The translations under genes were made by a program, and so were the position numbers. The notes below the pieces were generated by a model. The model saw only the letters and a program-made list of their open reading frames with translations, was not told where the DNA came from and did not search any database. A DNA stretch of 64,000 nt from Streptomyces sp. H39-S7. GTDB lineage: Bacteria > Actinomycetota > Actinomycetes > Streptomycetales > Streptomycetaceae. Numbering within the stretch: position 1 is the stretch's first letter; each line of letters opens with the position of its first letter. The stretch is from positions 120,073 through 184,072 of the forward strand of contig NZ_JAPVLU010000017.1 of NCBI RefSeq assembly GCF_027158205.1, in the 5' to 3' direction. This document shows positions 11,212 through 23,500 of the stretch, piece by piece.

Positions 11212-12330
11212 ATGGACGCGACACCTACCTTCTGCACGATCATTCCTCCGCACGTCCTCGACAAGATGGCCACATCTGAGGACCGCGCGCTCTCCGATCT
11301 CGCTCGGGCAACGCTGGAGCGTGACTCCTTCGAGCGCACCCACCGCCGGCTGACCACGGTCATCGGCGCGCCCTCCATCGCCGGCGCGCTCGCCTCCGAC
11401 ACACCGCAGCGGACGATCTACGACGCCAAGCACGGGACGACCCTGCCCGGCCGCAAGGTCCGCGGCGAGGGCGACAAGGAGAGCAAGGACGAGACCGTCA
11501 ACCGGGCGCTCAAGGGTCTCGGCGCCACCTTCGAGCTCTACTTCAAGGTGTACCAACGGCATTCGATCGACGACCAGGGGCTGCCCCTGAACGCGACCGT
11601 CCACTTCAGCCGGCGGTACAACAACGCCTTCTGGAACGGCGAGCAGATGGTGTTCGGGGACGGGGACGGCGACATCTTCCGCGACTTCACCCTGCCCGTG
11701 GACGTCATCGGTCACGAGCTGACCCACGGCGTGACCCAGTACACGGCGAACCTGACGTACTTCGGCCAGCCGGGCGCGCTGAACGAGTCGATGTCCGACG
11801 TCTTCGGCTCGCTCGTCAAGCAGTACGCGCTGCAGCAGAGCGCCGACCAGGCCGACTGGCTGATCGGGGCCGGACTGCTCGGCCCGACCATCCACGGCGA
11901 CGCGCTGCGCTCGATGAAGGCGCCGGGCACGGCCTACGACGACCCGAAGCTGGGCAAGGACCCGCAGCCCGCCACGATGGACCAGTACGTGACGACCGGC
12001 CGGGACAACGGCGGCGTGCACATCAACTCCGGCATCCCGAACCACGCCTTCTACCTGGTGGCCGAGGCCCTCGGCGGGTATGCATGGGAGCAGGCCGGAC
12101 AGATCTGGTACGACGTGCTCACGGGCGGGCAGATCAGCCCGCAGGCGTCGTTCGCCGACTTCGCCCGGCTGACCGTCTCCGCCGCCCACACGCGGTTCGG
12201 GGACGGCGAAGCGCACCAGGCCGTCCTGAAGGCGTGGTCGCAGGTCGGCGTCCCAACGTCGACGGGCAATGGCGCGGACCTCCCGCGCCAGGCCGGACAG
12301 CCGGAAGGCGCGTCGGGCCAGCAGGGCTGA
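11212..12330 (+). CDS. Protealysin-like M4 metallopeptidase
   Basis: This is a thermolysin-family zinc endopeptidase. The catalytic helix HELTH (VIGHELTHGVTQ), downstream zinc ligand in GALNESMSDVFG, and HINSGIPNHAFY are all present. The start at ATG 11212 gives 372 aa. There is no signal peptide; the N-terminus has the short protealysin-type propeptide with motif IIPPHVLDKMA instead of the long thermolysin propeptide, so the enzyme is likely kept in the cell or released without the Sec pathway. The next gene is an emfourin-type inhibitor, eight bases after its stop. Confidence 0.93.
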   Translation: MDATPTFCTIIPPHVLDKMATSEDRALSDLARATLERDSFERTHRRLTTVIGAPSIAGALASDTPQRTIYDAKHGTTLPGRKVRGEGDKESKDETVNRALKGLGATFELYFKVYQRHSIDDQGLPLNATVHFSRRYNNAFWNGEQMVFGDGDGDIFRDFTLPVDVIGHELTHGVTQYTANLTYFGQPGALNESMSDVFGSLVKQYALQQSADQADWLIGAGLLGPTIHGDALRSMKAPGTAYDDPKLGKDPQPATMDQYVTTGRDNGGVHINSGIPNHAFYLVAEALGGYAWEQAGQIWYDVLTGGQISPQASFADFARLTVSAAHTRFGDGEAHQAVLKAWSQVGVPTSTGNGADLPRQAGQPEGASGQQG

Positions 12331-12338
12331 GGAGCACT

Positions 12339-12605
12339 GTGCGCATAGAAGTGATCCGTTCCGGCGGCTTCGCCGGAATCGAGCGCCGGGCCGTGCTGGA
12401 CACCGCCGGCCGGCCCGATGCCGCCCACCTGCACGGGGTGGCCCGTGCGACCGTCGAGCAGGCGGGCGGCGCGCCCAGGCCGGGGGTGCCGGACGGTTTC
12501 CACTACGAGATCACCGTCGACGGCCACACCGTCCACTGCGCGGACCCGCACCTGACCGACGCGCAGCGCGACCTGATCCAGGCGGTGCTCAAGGAAGGCG
12601 CGTGA
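12339..12605 (+). CDS. Emfourin-like protease inhibitor
   Basis: This 88-aa protein starts at a GTG with a GAGGAG just upstream. Its N-terminus (MRIEVIRSGGFAGIER) carries the RSGGFAGI pattern of emfourin, the small inhibitor encoded beside protealysin-like proteases in bicistronic operons. The C-terminal part (DGFHYEITVDGH...LTDAQRDLIQAVL) fits the same small alpha/beta fold. Its position eight bases after the M4 peptidase gene strongly supports an inhibitor or immunity role towards that enzyme. Inhibition itself is inferred. Confidence 0.8.
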   Translation: MRIEVIRSGGFAGIERRAVLDTAGRPDAAHLHGVARATVEQAGGAPRPGVPDGFHYEITVDGHTVHCADPHLTDAQRDLIQAVLKEGA

Positions 12606-12645
12606 CGGGTGGCCCCGAACGCCGGACGGCGTCCGGGGCCACCGG

Positions 12646-15541
<2,896 letters not shown>

Positions 15542-15562
15542 TCCCTCGCTCCGAGGGTGCCG

Positions 15563-15916
15563 TCAGCCCGCCTGGACGGTGACGCGCAGCGTCCCGTCCG
15601 GGCCAGCGAGGTGCACCGGGGTCTGCGGCCCGCCGAGGTCCCGGACCGCGGCCCGGTCGGCGGCGGCCGGCGTCTCGGCGGCCGTGACGACGGCCGCCGC
15701 CTCCAGCGACTGCGCCCCGCTGGCGACCGCCATGGCGACGGCGGTCTGCAGCGCGCTGAGCTTCAGCGAGTCCAGCGCGACGGTACCGGCGACGTAGGTA
15801 CGGCCGGTCTCGTCCCGCACGGCGGCCCCCTCGGCCACGCCGTTCCGCGCACGCGCGGACCGCGCCAGGGTGATGATCTTCAAGTCCTCGGGCCCCAGCG
15901 GGGTCGCATCGCTCAT
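15563..15916 (-). CDS. Cytidine-deaminase-like protein
   Basis: This is a 117-aa protein starting at ATG 15916. The pattern LKIITLARSARARNG...VRDETGRTYVAGTVALDSLKLSALQTAVAMAV resembles the N-terminal core of cytidine deaminases. The usual catalytic (C/H)AE and PCxxC zinc motifs are absent, so it is probably not an active deaminase. Such proteins usually lie next to era and the CBS/CorC gene in actinobacteria. It converges on the PII gene with a 21-bp gap. Confidence 0.75.
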   Translation of the reverse strand: MSDATPLGPEDLKIITLARSARARNGVAEGAAVRDETGRTYVAGTVALDSLKLSALQTAVAMAVASGAQSLEAAAVVTAAETPAAADRAAVRDLGGPQTPVHLAGPDGTLRVTVQAG

Positions 15917-15960
15917 ACCGCCGAGCATAGAGCCGCCTGCGCCGGCGGCGTTCCCGTGGA

Positions 15961-16842
15961 TCAGCCCGCGACCGGACGCATGGTGTCCCGGCGCCCCTGC
16001 GGGGACGTCAGCCGCTCCAGCTTCGCCACGGTGTCGGTGTCCGGGAGCGGGTTGTGCAGGACGATCGTCAGGTCCGGGCGGGCCGGAATCCGCAGGTGGG
16101 TGCTCTCGAAGTGCAGCGACCCGACCGTCGGATGCACGATCTCCTTCTGCGTCTGCCCGCTGGCCTCGGCATCCCCGCGCGCCCACAGCCCCGCGAACTC
16201 CGGGCAGCCCGCGGCCAGTTCCTCGACCACCGCGCGGAACCCCTCGTCGTCGGGGCGCTCGGAGGCCGTCGCCCGGTACTGGGCGACGACGGTCGCGGCC
16301 AGCTCCGCGCGGTTGTTGGTGCGGCTGCGGTACAGCGGACTGGTGAAGAAGGCGACGAGGCAGTTGGTGTCGTCCTTCGTGTAGCCGAAGGTCAGCCCGG
16401 CCGCGTCGTTGTAGGCGACGAGGTTCCAGTACGCGTCCATCACATGGGCGGGGAACGGCATCCAGGCGTCGATCAGCCGGTGCAGGCCCTCGCAGAAATC
16501 GGTGTCGACGGCCTCCGGCAGCGGCGGGTTCAGCCCGGCCAGCCCGTACAGGTGCCGCCGCTCGGCGGCGTTCAGCTTCAGCACCCGCGCCACCGCGTCC
16601 AGCACCTGCGGCGAGACGGTGATCTCGCGCCCCTGCTCCAGCCACTGGTACCAGGACACCCCGACCCCGGCGAGGACCGCGACCTCCTCGCGGCGCAGCC
16701 CCGGGGTACGGCGGCGGGCGCCGCCGTCCGGCAGTCCGGCCTCGGCGGGGCTGATCCGGGCCCGGCGGGCCATCAGGAAGTCGCGCAGCTCCTGACGGCG
16801 GTACGACTTGGCGGACGGTACCGGTCCGGCCGTGTTCTCCAC
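15961..16842 (-). CDS. XRE-type regulator with MmyB-like ligand-binding domain
   Basis: The start is a GTG at 16842 just after GGGAGCGGGA, giving 293 aa. Residues of about 15-80 form the helix-turn-helix (TPGLRREEVAVLAGVGVSWY, then EQGREITVSPQVLDAVARVL). The rest (VMDAYWNLVAYNDAAGLTFG...PDLTIVLHNP) matches the MmyB-like transcription regulator ligand-binding domain, a PAS-like fold. It is divergent from the MFS exporter gene, with 83 bp between starts, so it probably controls that gene and itself. Confidence 0.9.
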   Translation of the reverse strand: MENTAGPVPSAKSYRRQELRDFLMARRARISPAEAGLPDGGARRRTPGLRREEVAVLAGVGVSWYQWLEQGREITVSPQVLDAVARVLKLNAAERRHLYGLAGLNPPLPEAVDTDFCEGLHRLIDAWMPFPAHVMDAYWNLVAYNDAAGLTFGYTKDDTNCLVAFFTSPLYRSRTNNRAELAATVVAQYRATASERPDDEGFRAVVEELAAGCPEFAGLWARGDAEASGQTQKEIVHPTVGSLHFESTHLRIPARPDLTIVLHNPLPDTDTVAKLERLTSPQGRRDTMRPVAG

Positions 16843-16925
16843 TCCCGCTCCCCCTGGCTGGTGGTCCGGCCACCAGCATAAGCACGGGCTCCCCACGTCA
16901 TGGAGATCAGCCCGAGGGTTGGGAC

Positions 16926-18350
16926 ATGGCGACAGAGACCCTTCCCGTAACTGCCCCGGAGCCGTCCAAGGCTCCGGGCTCCGACAGACTCACCCTCCGC
17001 GCGAAGCTGGTGCTGTTCGTGCTGTGCGCGGCCCAGTTCATGGTCGCGCTCGACTTCTCCATCCTGAACGTCTCCCTGCCGGTGCTCGGCAAGGACCTGG
17101 GCATGACGCAGGCCAACCTGCAGTGGGCCGTCACCGCGTTCGCCCTGCCGTCCGGCGGCTTCCTGCTGCTCTTCGGGCGGATCGCGGATCTGGTCGGACG
17201 CCGAAAGCTCTTCCTGACCGGGCTGGCCGTCTTCACCGCCGCCTCGGTCCTGGCGACCCTGGCCTGGGACCCGGCCTCCTTCCTGGCCGCCCGCGCCATC
17301 CAGGGCCTGGGCGCGGCCGTCATCGTGCCGACCGGCATGTCCCTGCTCACCACCACGTTCCCCGAGGGCCCGCAGCGCGACCGGGCGCTCGGCATCAGCG
17401 GCACCCTGCTGTCGCTGGGCTTCACCATCGGCGTCGTCCTGGGCGGCGTCTTCACCGACAACTTCGGCTGGCGCTCCACCATGGGCATCCTCGCCGTGGC
17501 CGGCGTCATCGTCCTGGCCGCGGCTCCCGGCCTGCTGACCGAGTCACGGCACCCCCAGCGCCCCCGCATCGACGTCCCCGGGGCGGTCACCGTCACCGGC
17601 GGCCTGCTGGCCCTGATCTACGCGCTGACCACGGCCGCCCAGCAGGGCTTCGGACGAGCCGACGTCATCGCGACGCTGACCGCCGGGATCGCGCTGCTCG
17701 TCGGCTTCGTCGCCGTCGAGTCCCGAGCCGCCGAACCACTGGTCTCGCTGCAGATGCTGCGCCGCCGCACGGTGGCGTGGGGCAACCTCGCGGGAATCAC
17801 CACCTTCGCGATGATGAGCACCGTCGTGTTCCTGCTGACCCTCTACCTCCAGGAGATCCGCGGCCTGTCGGCGTTCCGCACCGGCCTGGTCTTCGGTGTC
17901 CAGGGAGTCGCCGCCGCGCTCACCGGCATGACGGCGTCCCGCGTGATCGGCCGCTTCGGCACCCGCACCGTCCTGATCGGCGGCCTGCTCCTGCAGTCCG
18001 CGCTGACCGCCACGCTGCTCCTCCTCGGCACCGGCCCGTCCGGCACCTGGATCGCCCTGGCCGCCGTCACCATCGCCTGCGTCGGACACCTGTGGGTGAT
18101 CGTCTCCTACGGCATCACCGCCACCTCCGGGCTCCCCGACCACGAACAGGGCCTGGCCACCGGCCTGGTCACCAGCTCCCAGCAGCTCGGCCTCACCATC
18201 GGCATCCCCCTCCTGAGCGCCCTGGCCTCCAGCCGCACCCGCCTCCTCGACGGCATCCACCTCGCCCTGGCGGCGGACGCCGCGATCCTGCTGGCGGTGG
18301 CGGCCCTGGTGACGGTGGGCCTGCGGCGGGCGTCGGCGGGGAGCAGATGA
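16926..18350 (+). CDS. MFS drug-efflux-type transporter (DHA2, 14 helices)
   Basis: This 474-aa protein has about 14 predicted helices. Motif A is GRIADLVGRRKLFLTG, and motif C-like GTLLSLGFTIGVVLGGVF appears in helix 5, as in proton-driven EmrB/QacA-type antiporters. Substrates cannot be predicted. The likely regulator is the divergent MmyB-like gene. Confidence 0.93.
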   Translation: MATETLPVTAPEPSKAPGSDRLTLRAKLVLFVLCAAQFMVALDFSILNVSLPVLGKDLGMTQANLQWAVTAFALPSGGFLLLFGRIADLVGRRKLFLTGLAVFTAASVLATLAWDPASFLAARAIQGLGAAVIVPTGMSLLTTTFPEGPQRDRALGISGTLLSLGFTIGVVLGGVFTDNFGWRSTMGILAVAGVIVLAAAPGLLTESRHPQRPRIDVPGAVTVTGGLLALIYALTTAAQQGFGRADVIATLTAGIALLVGFVAVESRAAEPLVSLQMLRRRTVAWGNLAGITTFAMMSTVVFLLTLYLQEIRGLSAFRTGLVFGVQGVAAALTGMTASRVIGRFGTRTVLIGGLLLQSALTATLLLLGTGPSGTWIALAAVTIACVGHLWVIVSYGITATSGLPDHEQGLATGLVTSSQQLGLTIGIPLLSALASSRTRLLDGIHLALAADAAILLAVAALVTVGLRRASAGSR

Positions 18351-18435
18351 CGACGCCGTGACGTCCCCGGCGTTTGCCGGGCCGGGGGCACGGTGGTGGG
18401 ACGGTGGCGGCGCGGTGGGGGCCGGCGTTCGACCA

Positions 18436-18945
18436 GTGCGCAGTGGTTCTTCTGCGGCGCTGCGCACCTTGACCGCGGGGAGGGAGAGGCCCCGGCGCTG
18501 CGCGCCCGGCAGGGGAACCGGTCCGCTGCGCGGCCGGGGCCTCCGAGAGCGCAGCGAACCGATTCGCTGCGCTCCCCGCCCGGCCGGGGCGGGCGGGGGT
18601 GCGTGCGTGCGGGACCGGCGTTTGGTCCCACCTTCCTCGCCCAGATGTGAGACGGGTGTGACGGGGGATATCTCATGGGGCCCCAGGGGCGCCCTTCCGG
18701 CCGATGTGGATCACTAAGGACGGCTAAAACTCCACATGGCGAGACTCCGGCCGCAGCAGCTGATCCTTTGGCGGCCCCACCCACCGGCACCCCCGCCCGG
18801 GAAGCGCAGCGGACCGGCTCGCTCCACGCCGCCGGCCCGCGCAGCGGGGACCGGCCTCACTGGCAGGCGCGCAGCGCCGGGGCCCTCCCCCCTCCGCGCG
18901 GTCAAGGCACGCAGCGCCGCAGACGCACCACTCCGCACCTGCCCG
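18436..18945. repeat. Large imperfect inverted repeat, about 0.5 kb, non-coding
   Basis: The sequence of about 18436-18605 recurs as its complement at about 18785-18938. In the outermost block, 18438-18478 matches the complement of 18896-18936 at 35 of 41 positions. The arms are GC-rich with repeated CTGCGC/GCGCAG words. The central ~180 bp is different in character and contains a smaller ATGTGGA/TCCACAT inverted pair at 18704-18737. No convincing gene lies in 18351-18949. It could be a miniature inverted-repeat element or a dispersed genomic repeat. Confidence 0.65.
18547..18574. terminator. Perfect 12-bp hairpin downstream of the MFS gene
   Basis: GAGCGCAGCGAA at 18547-18558 pairs perfectly with TTCGCTGCGCTC at 18563-18574 around a CCGA tetraloop. 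It is about 200 bp after the MFS stop, within the left arm of the larger inverted repeat. It may terminate read-through or be a structural core of the repeat. Confidence 0.5.
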
Positions 18946-18949
18946 AACC

Positions 18950-19387
18950 TCAGCCCCGCTCAAACGGGCGCGGCTCCCAGCCGAGCTGAGCACAGAGCGT
19001 GCCGTGCAGGAGATCGGCATCGACAAGTCGACGATCCTGCCGCGGCGCGCAGCGCCAGCTCAGGGGCCAGGTGAGACCGGTGAGCGCGGGGATGCCGACG
19101 TAGGCGTCCCGGCCGCCCGATCCCAGACGGGTGATGCCGGGCGGCCAACTCCGGCCGGCAGAGCTTCCGGCGGCGACCAGGAAGTACATCCACCAGCCCG
19201 CGGAGGACTGCGCGATCACCGGCCCGGGTTCGCCGTCCGTCAGCGCTTCGAGACGTGCCGCCAGCTTCTCCCCGACCTCCTGCCCGACCCGGACGGCATC
19301 GAAGAAGACCCCGACCTTGCGGAGCCGGTGCCCGGAGACGGGTAGCCAGGGGTGAAAGATGCACGCGTGATTACTTTCTGTATTCAT
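18950..19387 (-). CDS. Uncharacterised 145-aa protein divergent from the XRE gene
   Basis: The start is ATG 19387 (MNTESNHACIFHPWLPVSGH); codon use and internal conservation-like pattern support a real gene. Distinctive segments are the Trp-rich SSAGWWMYFLVAAGS (about 62-76), VGIPALTGLTWPLSWRC (about 97-113) and LVDADLLHGTLCAQLGW (about 121-137). Small proteins of this look occur near XRE/DUF397 genes in Streptomyces, but I know no function. It is transcribed away from the XRE-DUF397-NACHT operon with a shared ~125-bp promoter region; its 3' end abuts the inverted repeat. Confidence 0.65.
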   Translation of the reverse strand: MNTESNHACIFHPWLPVSGHRLRKVGVFFDAVRVGQEVGEKLAARLEALTDGEPGPVIAQSSAGWWMYFLVAAGSSAGRSWPPGITRLGSGGRDAYVGIPALTGLTWPLSWRCAPRQDRRLVDADLLHGTLCAQLGWEPRPFERG

Positions 19388-19514
19388 ACCTCCACTCTCG
19401 GCAAGCATGGCTAGCCTGAACAGGGCCGGAGCCTCGACAGAGGCGGGGTGGGGGTCGGAGGCCGACTCCCGTGCAGACACGTGGAATTGAGCTGACGGGT
19501 GTGGGGTGGCTGGG

Positions 19515-20327
19515 ATGGGTCAAAGTGCTGGATCTTCGGGGACCGCGCGGTACTTCGCCGAACTACTGCGCAGGTTCCGCAAGTCCCGCGGCCTCACGCA
19601 GGCCCAGTTGGGCGAGCTGGTTCATGTCTCCGACTCGTACGTCAGCGCCATCGAGACGTGCGAGCGGATCCCCTCGCCCGAGTTCATCGCGGCGGCTGAC
19701 GAGGCGCTGGAGGCGGATGGACTTCTGGCGCTCGCTACTGAGCATCTGGCTCACGACCGGTACCCAGCCTTCTTCAAGGACTTCGCAAAGCTGGAGGCGG
19801 ACGCGCTGAGCGTCTCCTCGTACAGCACGCACATGCTGAATGGGCTGCTGCAGACGGAGGACTACGCACGGGCGGTGATCAGTTCGCGGTTCCCACCGCT
19901 GGAGGACGACGAGGTCGAGCGGTTGGTCGAGGCGCGCCTCGCGCGGCAGACGCTGTTCTTCCGCAAGCCGGTGGCGTTGTTCAGCTTCGTCATTGAGGAG
20001 TCCGTGCTGCGTCGCCGATTCGGAACCCGCGACGCCATGCACGAACTGCTTGACCACATCCTGCGCTGCGCGACACTCAGGAATGTGGTGGCCCAGGTCG
20101 TGTCCTCGGGTCGTGGCGAGCACGCCGGAGCCGACGGTGCAATGACCCTGGTTGAGACGCCGGAGCATAAGCACCTGGCGTATCTGGAAGCCCAGGAACG
20201 CAGCCTGCTGGTCTCGGACCCGGACGAGGTAGCCCGCTACTCCCAGCGTTATGCAATGATCCGAACGCAGGCCCTCGGGATTGAGGAATCCGCAGCTCTG
20301 ATCACGCAGTTGGCGGGAGAGACATGA
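19515..20327 (+). CDS. XRE-family regulator with DUF5753 domain
   Basis: The protein is about 270 aa. Residues of about 8-65 form a helix-turn-helix (SRGLTQAQLGELVHVSDSYVSAIE). The remainder (LQTEDYARAVISSRFPPLEDDEVERLVEARLARQ...FSFVIEESVLRR) is the DUF5753 domain typical of Streptomyces XRE proteins paired with DUF397 proteins. The start could be ATG 19515 or the GTG three codons earlier. The last four bases overlap the DUF397 gene. Such pairs include the WhiJ/AbaA-like developmental regulators and have been proposed to act like toxin-antitoxin modules. Confidence 0.92.
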   Translation: MGQSAGSSGTARYFAELLRRFRKSRGLTQAQLGELVHVSDSYVSAIETCERIPSPEFIAAADEALEADGLLALATEHLAHDRYPAFFKDFAKLEADALSVSSYSTHMLNGLLQTEDYARAVISSRFPPLEDDEVERLVEARLARQTLFFRKPVALFSFVIEESVLRRRFGTRDAMHELLDHILRCATLRNVVAQVVSSGRGEHAGADGAMTLVETPEHKHLAYLEAQERSLLVSDPDEVARYSQRYAMIRTQALGIEESAALITQLAGET

Positions 20328-20569
20328 GCAATCTGGTCTGGTTCAAGAGCACCTACAGCGGCGCCAGTGGCGGCGAGTGCATCGAGATCGCCTACGACTG
20401 GCGCAAGTCCACCCACTCCGGCGGCAGCGGCGGCGAGTGCGTCGAGGTGGCCATCCACCCCACCACCGTCCACATCCGCGACTCCAAGGACCCCCACGGC
20501 CCGGCCCTCGCCGTTCCCGCCGCCTCCTGGGCTGCGTTCGTCGCCTTCGCCGCCTCTCAACCCAGCTGA
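20324..20569 (+). CDS. DUF397 protein with a duplicated motif
   Basis: This 81-residue protein normally would contain one copy of the DUF397 opening W-x-K-S-T-x-S-G-x-x-G-G-E-C-x-E-x-A. Here it appears twice in tandem: WFKSTYSGASGGECIEIAYD and WRKSTHSGGSGGECVEVAIH, then the usual VHIRDSKDPHGPAL tail. The ATGA overlap with the XRE gene indicates translational coupling. DUF397 partners are thought to modulate the cognate XRE protein. Confidence 0.92.
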   Translation: MSNLVWFKSTYSGASGGECIEIAYDWRKSTHSGGSGGECVEVAIHPTTVHIRDSKDPHGPALAVPAASWAAFVAFAASQPS

Positions 20570-20591
20570 CCTGAGCCTCGGGGGGTCACAC

Positions 20592-23500
20592 GTGTTACTC
20601 CAGTCGGCTGCCGCGAACTACACGACGCTCTTCACGATGTTCGGCGCCATCACGGCGGCGCTCATCGCAGGGGCCGGGCTGCTCTATCAGATACGCCGTA
20701 CGCGGGCGCTGGAGCGGGACAAGGCCACCTGGACGGCCGACCTCGAGAAGCAGAAGGTGCAGTACCAGCTCGATGTCGATCTGGAGGTGAAGCGCCGGAC
20801 GTGGAACCACGAGCAGGAGACGGCCGAGCGGGAGCGCCGGCGGGCCGAGGCGGAAGCGGAGCGGGAGCGGGAGCGGGCCGCGCAGCTGGAGGCGACGGTC
20901 CATCGTGATCTGGAACTCGGTGCGGCCGAATACTGCGAGAAGCTGGCGCACGAGCTGTCGATGCTGCGCATCCTCGACCTGTCACGGCCGCTGGACCTGA
21001 AGAAGCTGTACGTCCAGGTCCGGGTCCAGGAACAAGTGCCGCTGAGTTTCCTGAGCCATGACACGTTCGACTTGGTCAACAGCTCTGTGGCGTTCGAAAG
21101 CAAGGGGTCAGGGTCGGTCGTCATCGAACCGGTCCTACTCGAATTCTTTATCGGACACGGCACGTTCAGCCGGGCGGCCCCCGTCACCCTCGCACCGATG
21201 GAGGCGCTGCAACGGCATCAGCGCATCGTCGTCGTGGGGGACCCCGGCGCCGGCAAGACCACGATGCTGCGGCATCTGGCGTTCGTCATGGCATCACAGC
21301 GCGGGACGGCCGGGACACCCGATCTGCCCGCGTACGTCGAGCTGAACCACTTCATGGCGAACGAACACACCGACCTCCTCGACTACCTCGCCGAGTTCTG
21401 GGCCGACCGGTACGGGTTCGCGGGCTCGCGGGCCCATTTGGAGTCGAAGCTCACCGACGGAACGGCCGCCCTGCTACTCGACGGCCTGGACGAGGTGCTG
21501 GGCGGCGGATCCACCGAGGAAGCGACGGCGGCGTACAACAGCATCGTGCGGGAGGTGAACCGGCTGGCGACCCGGTTCCCGAGGGCGCTCATCGCCGTCA
21601 CCTGTCGGCGTCACGGCTGGCGCGGCGGGCTGCAGCCGTTCCAAGTGATGGAGGCGCTCGACTTCGGGTGGCCGCAGATCAAGACGTTCATCGCGAACTG
21701 GTTCGGCGCGAAGGACGGACGTTCCGGCGCGCTGATGCACGCGCTGTCCGGCAACTCCCGGTTGCAGACCCTCGCCGCGAACCCGCTGCTGCTCAGCCTG
21801 ATCGCCATCGTGTACGAGCGGGACCTCGAACTTCCCGAGCGGCGGGCGGCGTTGTACCGCCGGTGTGTGGAGGTGATGCTCCGCGAGTGGGACGCCCACC
21901 GGCAGATCTCCCGGTACAGCCGCTTCACCACGGACAACAAGCAGGATCTCCTCAAGCAGATCGCCTGGCACTACCACCGGCTGGGCCAGCGGTATTTCGC
22001 CGAGGACGATCTGTTGGAGCTCATCGCGGACTATCTGCCGACGATCGATCTCCCGCCGGGCGACAACCGCGCCATCCTCGACGAGATCGCCGCCCAGTAC
22101 GGCCTGCTCAAGGCCCAGGCACATGGCTGGTACGGGTTTCTGCACCTGACGCTCCAGGAGCACTTCGCCGCCACCGCCCTGTGGGAGCTGGGTCCCGAAG
22201 GGATCGAGCTGGCGACGGCGAAACGCTACGACCCGTGGTGGGAGGAGGTCGTCCTGCTGCTCGCGGGATCGCTGCCGGACGCCACACCGCTGCTGGTCGG
22301 CCTCCTGCAACTCCCAGCTGACGGATCCGGCCGGGAGGGCGACGTCCTCGATCTGCCGGACGACGATCTCTTCCACACGGATCTGCTCATAGCGGCGAGC
22401 TGCCTGCCCGGCAGCCCGCGTATCGCCGACGCCCGGCTGCGGCAGCAGATCGTGCGCTCGCTCTGGCGGCTGTGCGAGACCACCCCGTACTGGAACGAAC
22501 GGGATCGGGCCGCGCAGGTACTGGTCGCACTGCTCGGATCTGGGCGCCAACTACCCGAGGTCATCAACTACATCGCTGATGACCAGCACCGGGAAACGAC
22601 GCGGATGGCCCTGGTCACCGCGCTGGGCACGCTCGGTGGCCGAGGGGTCGGCGAAAGGCTGCTGGGGCTGCTGGCGCTGCGGCCGGACCTGTCCGTGGAA
22701 CTGCGGCAGCAAATCGTGTGGGCACTGGGACGCCTGCGCGTCGCCGGTGCGGTACCCGCGCTCCTGAGGGAGCTCACGGTCCAGCTCGCCCGTCCCGACA
22801 CGTCCGCGACCCGGTACCAGCGAGCCGAAGGCCTAAAGACGGTAGCAGAGGCGCTGGGCGCCACCGGTGGCCCCGCTGACACGCTCCTTCTGCTGCTGGA
22901 CCAAAATGCTGAATCAACCAATGCCAGCTCGCTGGTCGCGGCTGTGGGTCACGCACTGCTGCAACTCGACGATCCCGCCGTGCCCGATCTCATCCTGCGC
23001 CACGTGGAGCGGAGGGGCGGATGGAGTCTGGGCTTCGGTACGACCCTGGCCGGGAGCTATCTGGAGATCGTCGGAGAACCGGGCTTCCGGACGCTCCTCG
23101 ATACCGTCCTCACCGGTTCGCCTTCCGAGTCGGAGGCCGCCCTCATCATGGGGGACCTGGCGGACTTCGTCACGAGGGGACACGGCCGGGCCAGTCGGGA
23201 CGATCTGCTGACTCTGGCCCACGATGACACCCGGTCGTGGCAGGTTCGCTGGCTCGCCATGGACTGTCTGGAGCATCTGTCGGGGAACCCCGGCGACCTC
23301 GCCCCTCTGGTCTCCCACACCGACCGGCATGTCGCGGTCTCCGCAGCGGTCACATTGGCAGCATGGGGAGCCCCGGATTGCCTTCCCCTGGTTCAGGAGG
23401 CGATCCTGGAGCACGACCTGACGGCCGCCCTAGGCTTCTTCTTGGCACCCGACAACTACTGGACCCGGTCCATCGTCGATCGCGTGGCCCGGGCCCTGAC

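Noticed and set aside
15563..15916. Active cytidine deaminase
   Set aside because: The usual zinc motifs are not seen, so only 'cytidine-deaminase-like' is claimed.
18358..18717. Plus-strand frame of 119 codons after the MFS gene
   Set aside because: It lies in the inverted repeat; the arms encode similar Arg/Gly-rich text in both orientations, which indicates repeated DNA and not a protein.
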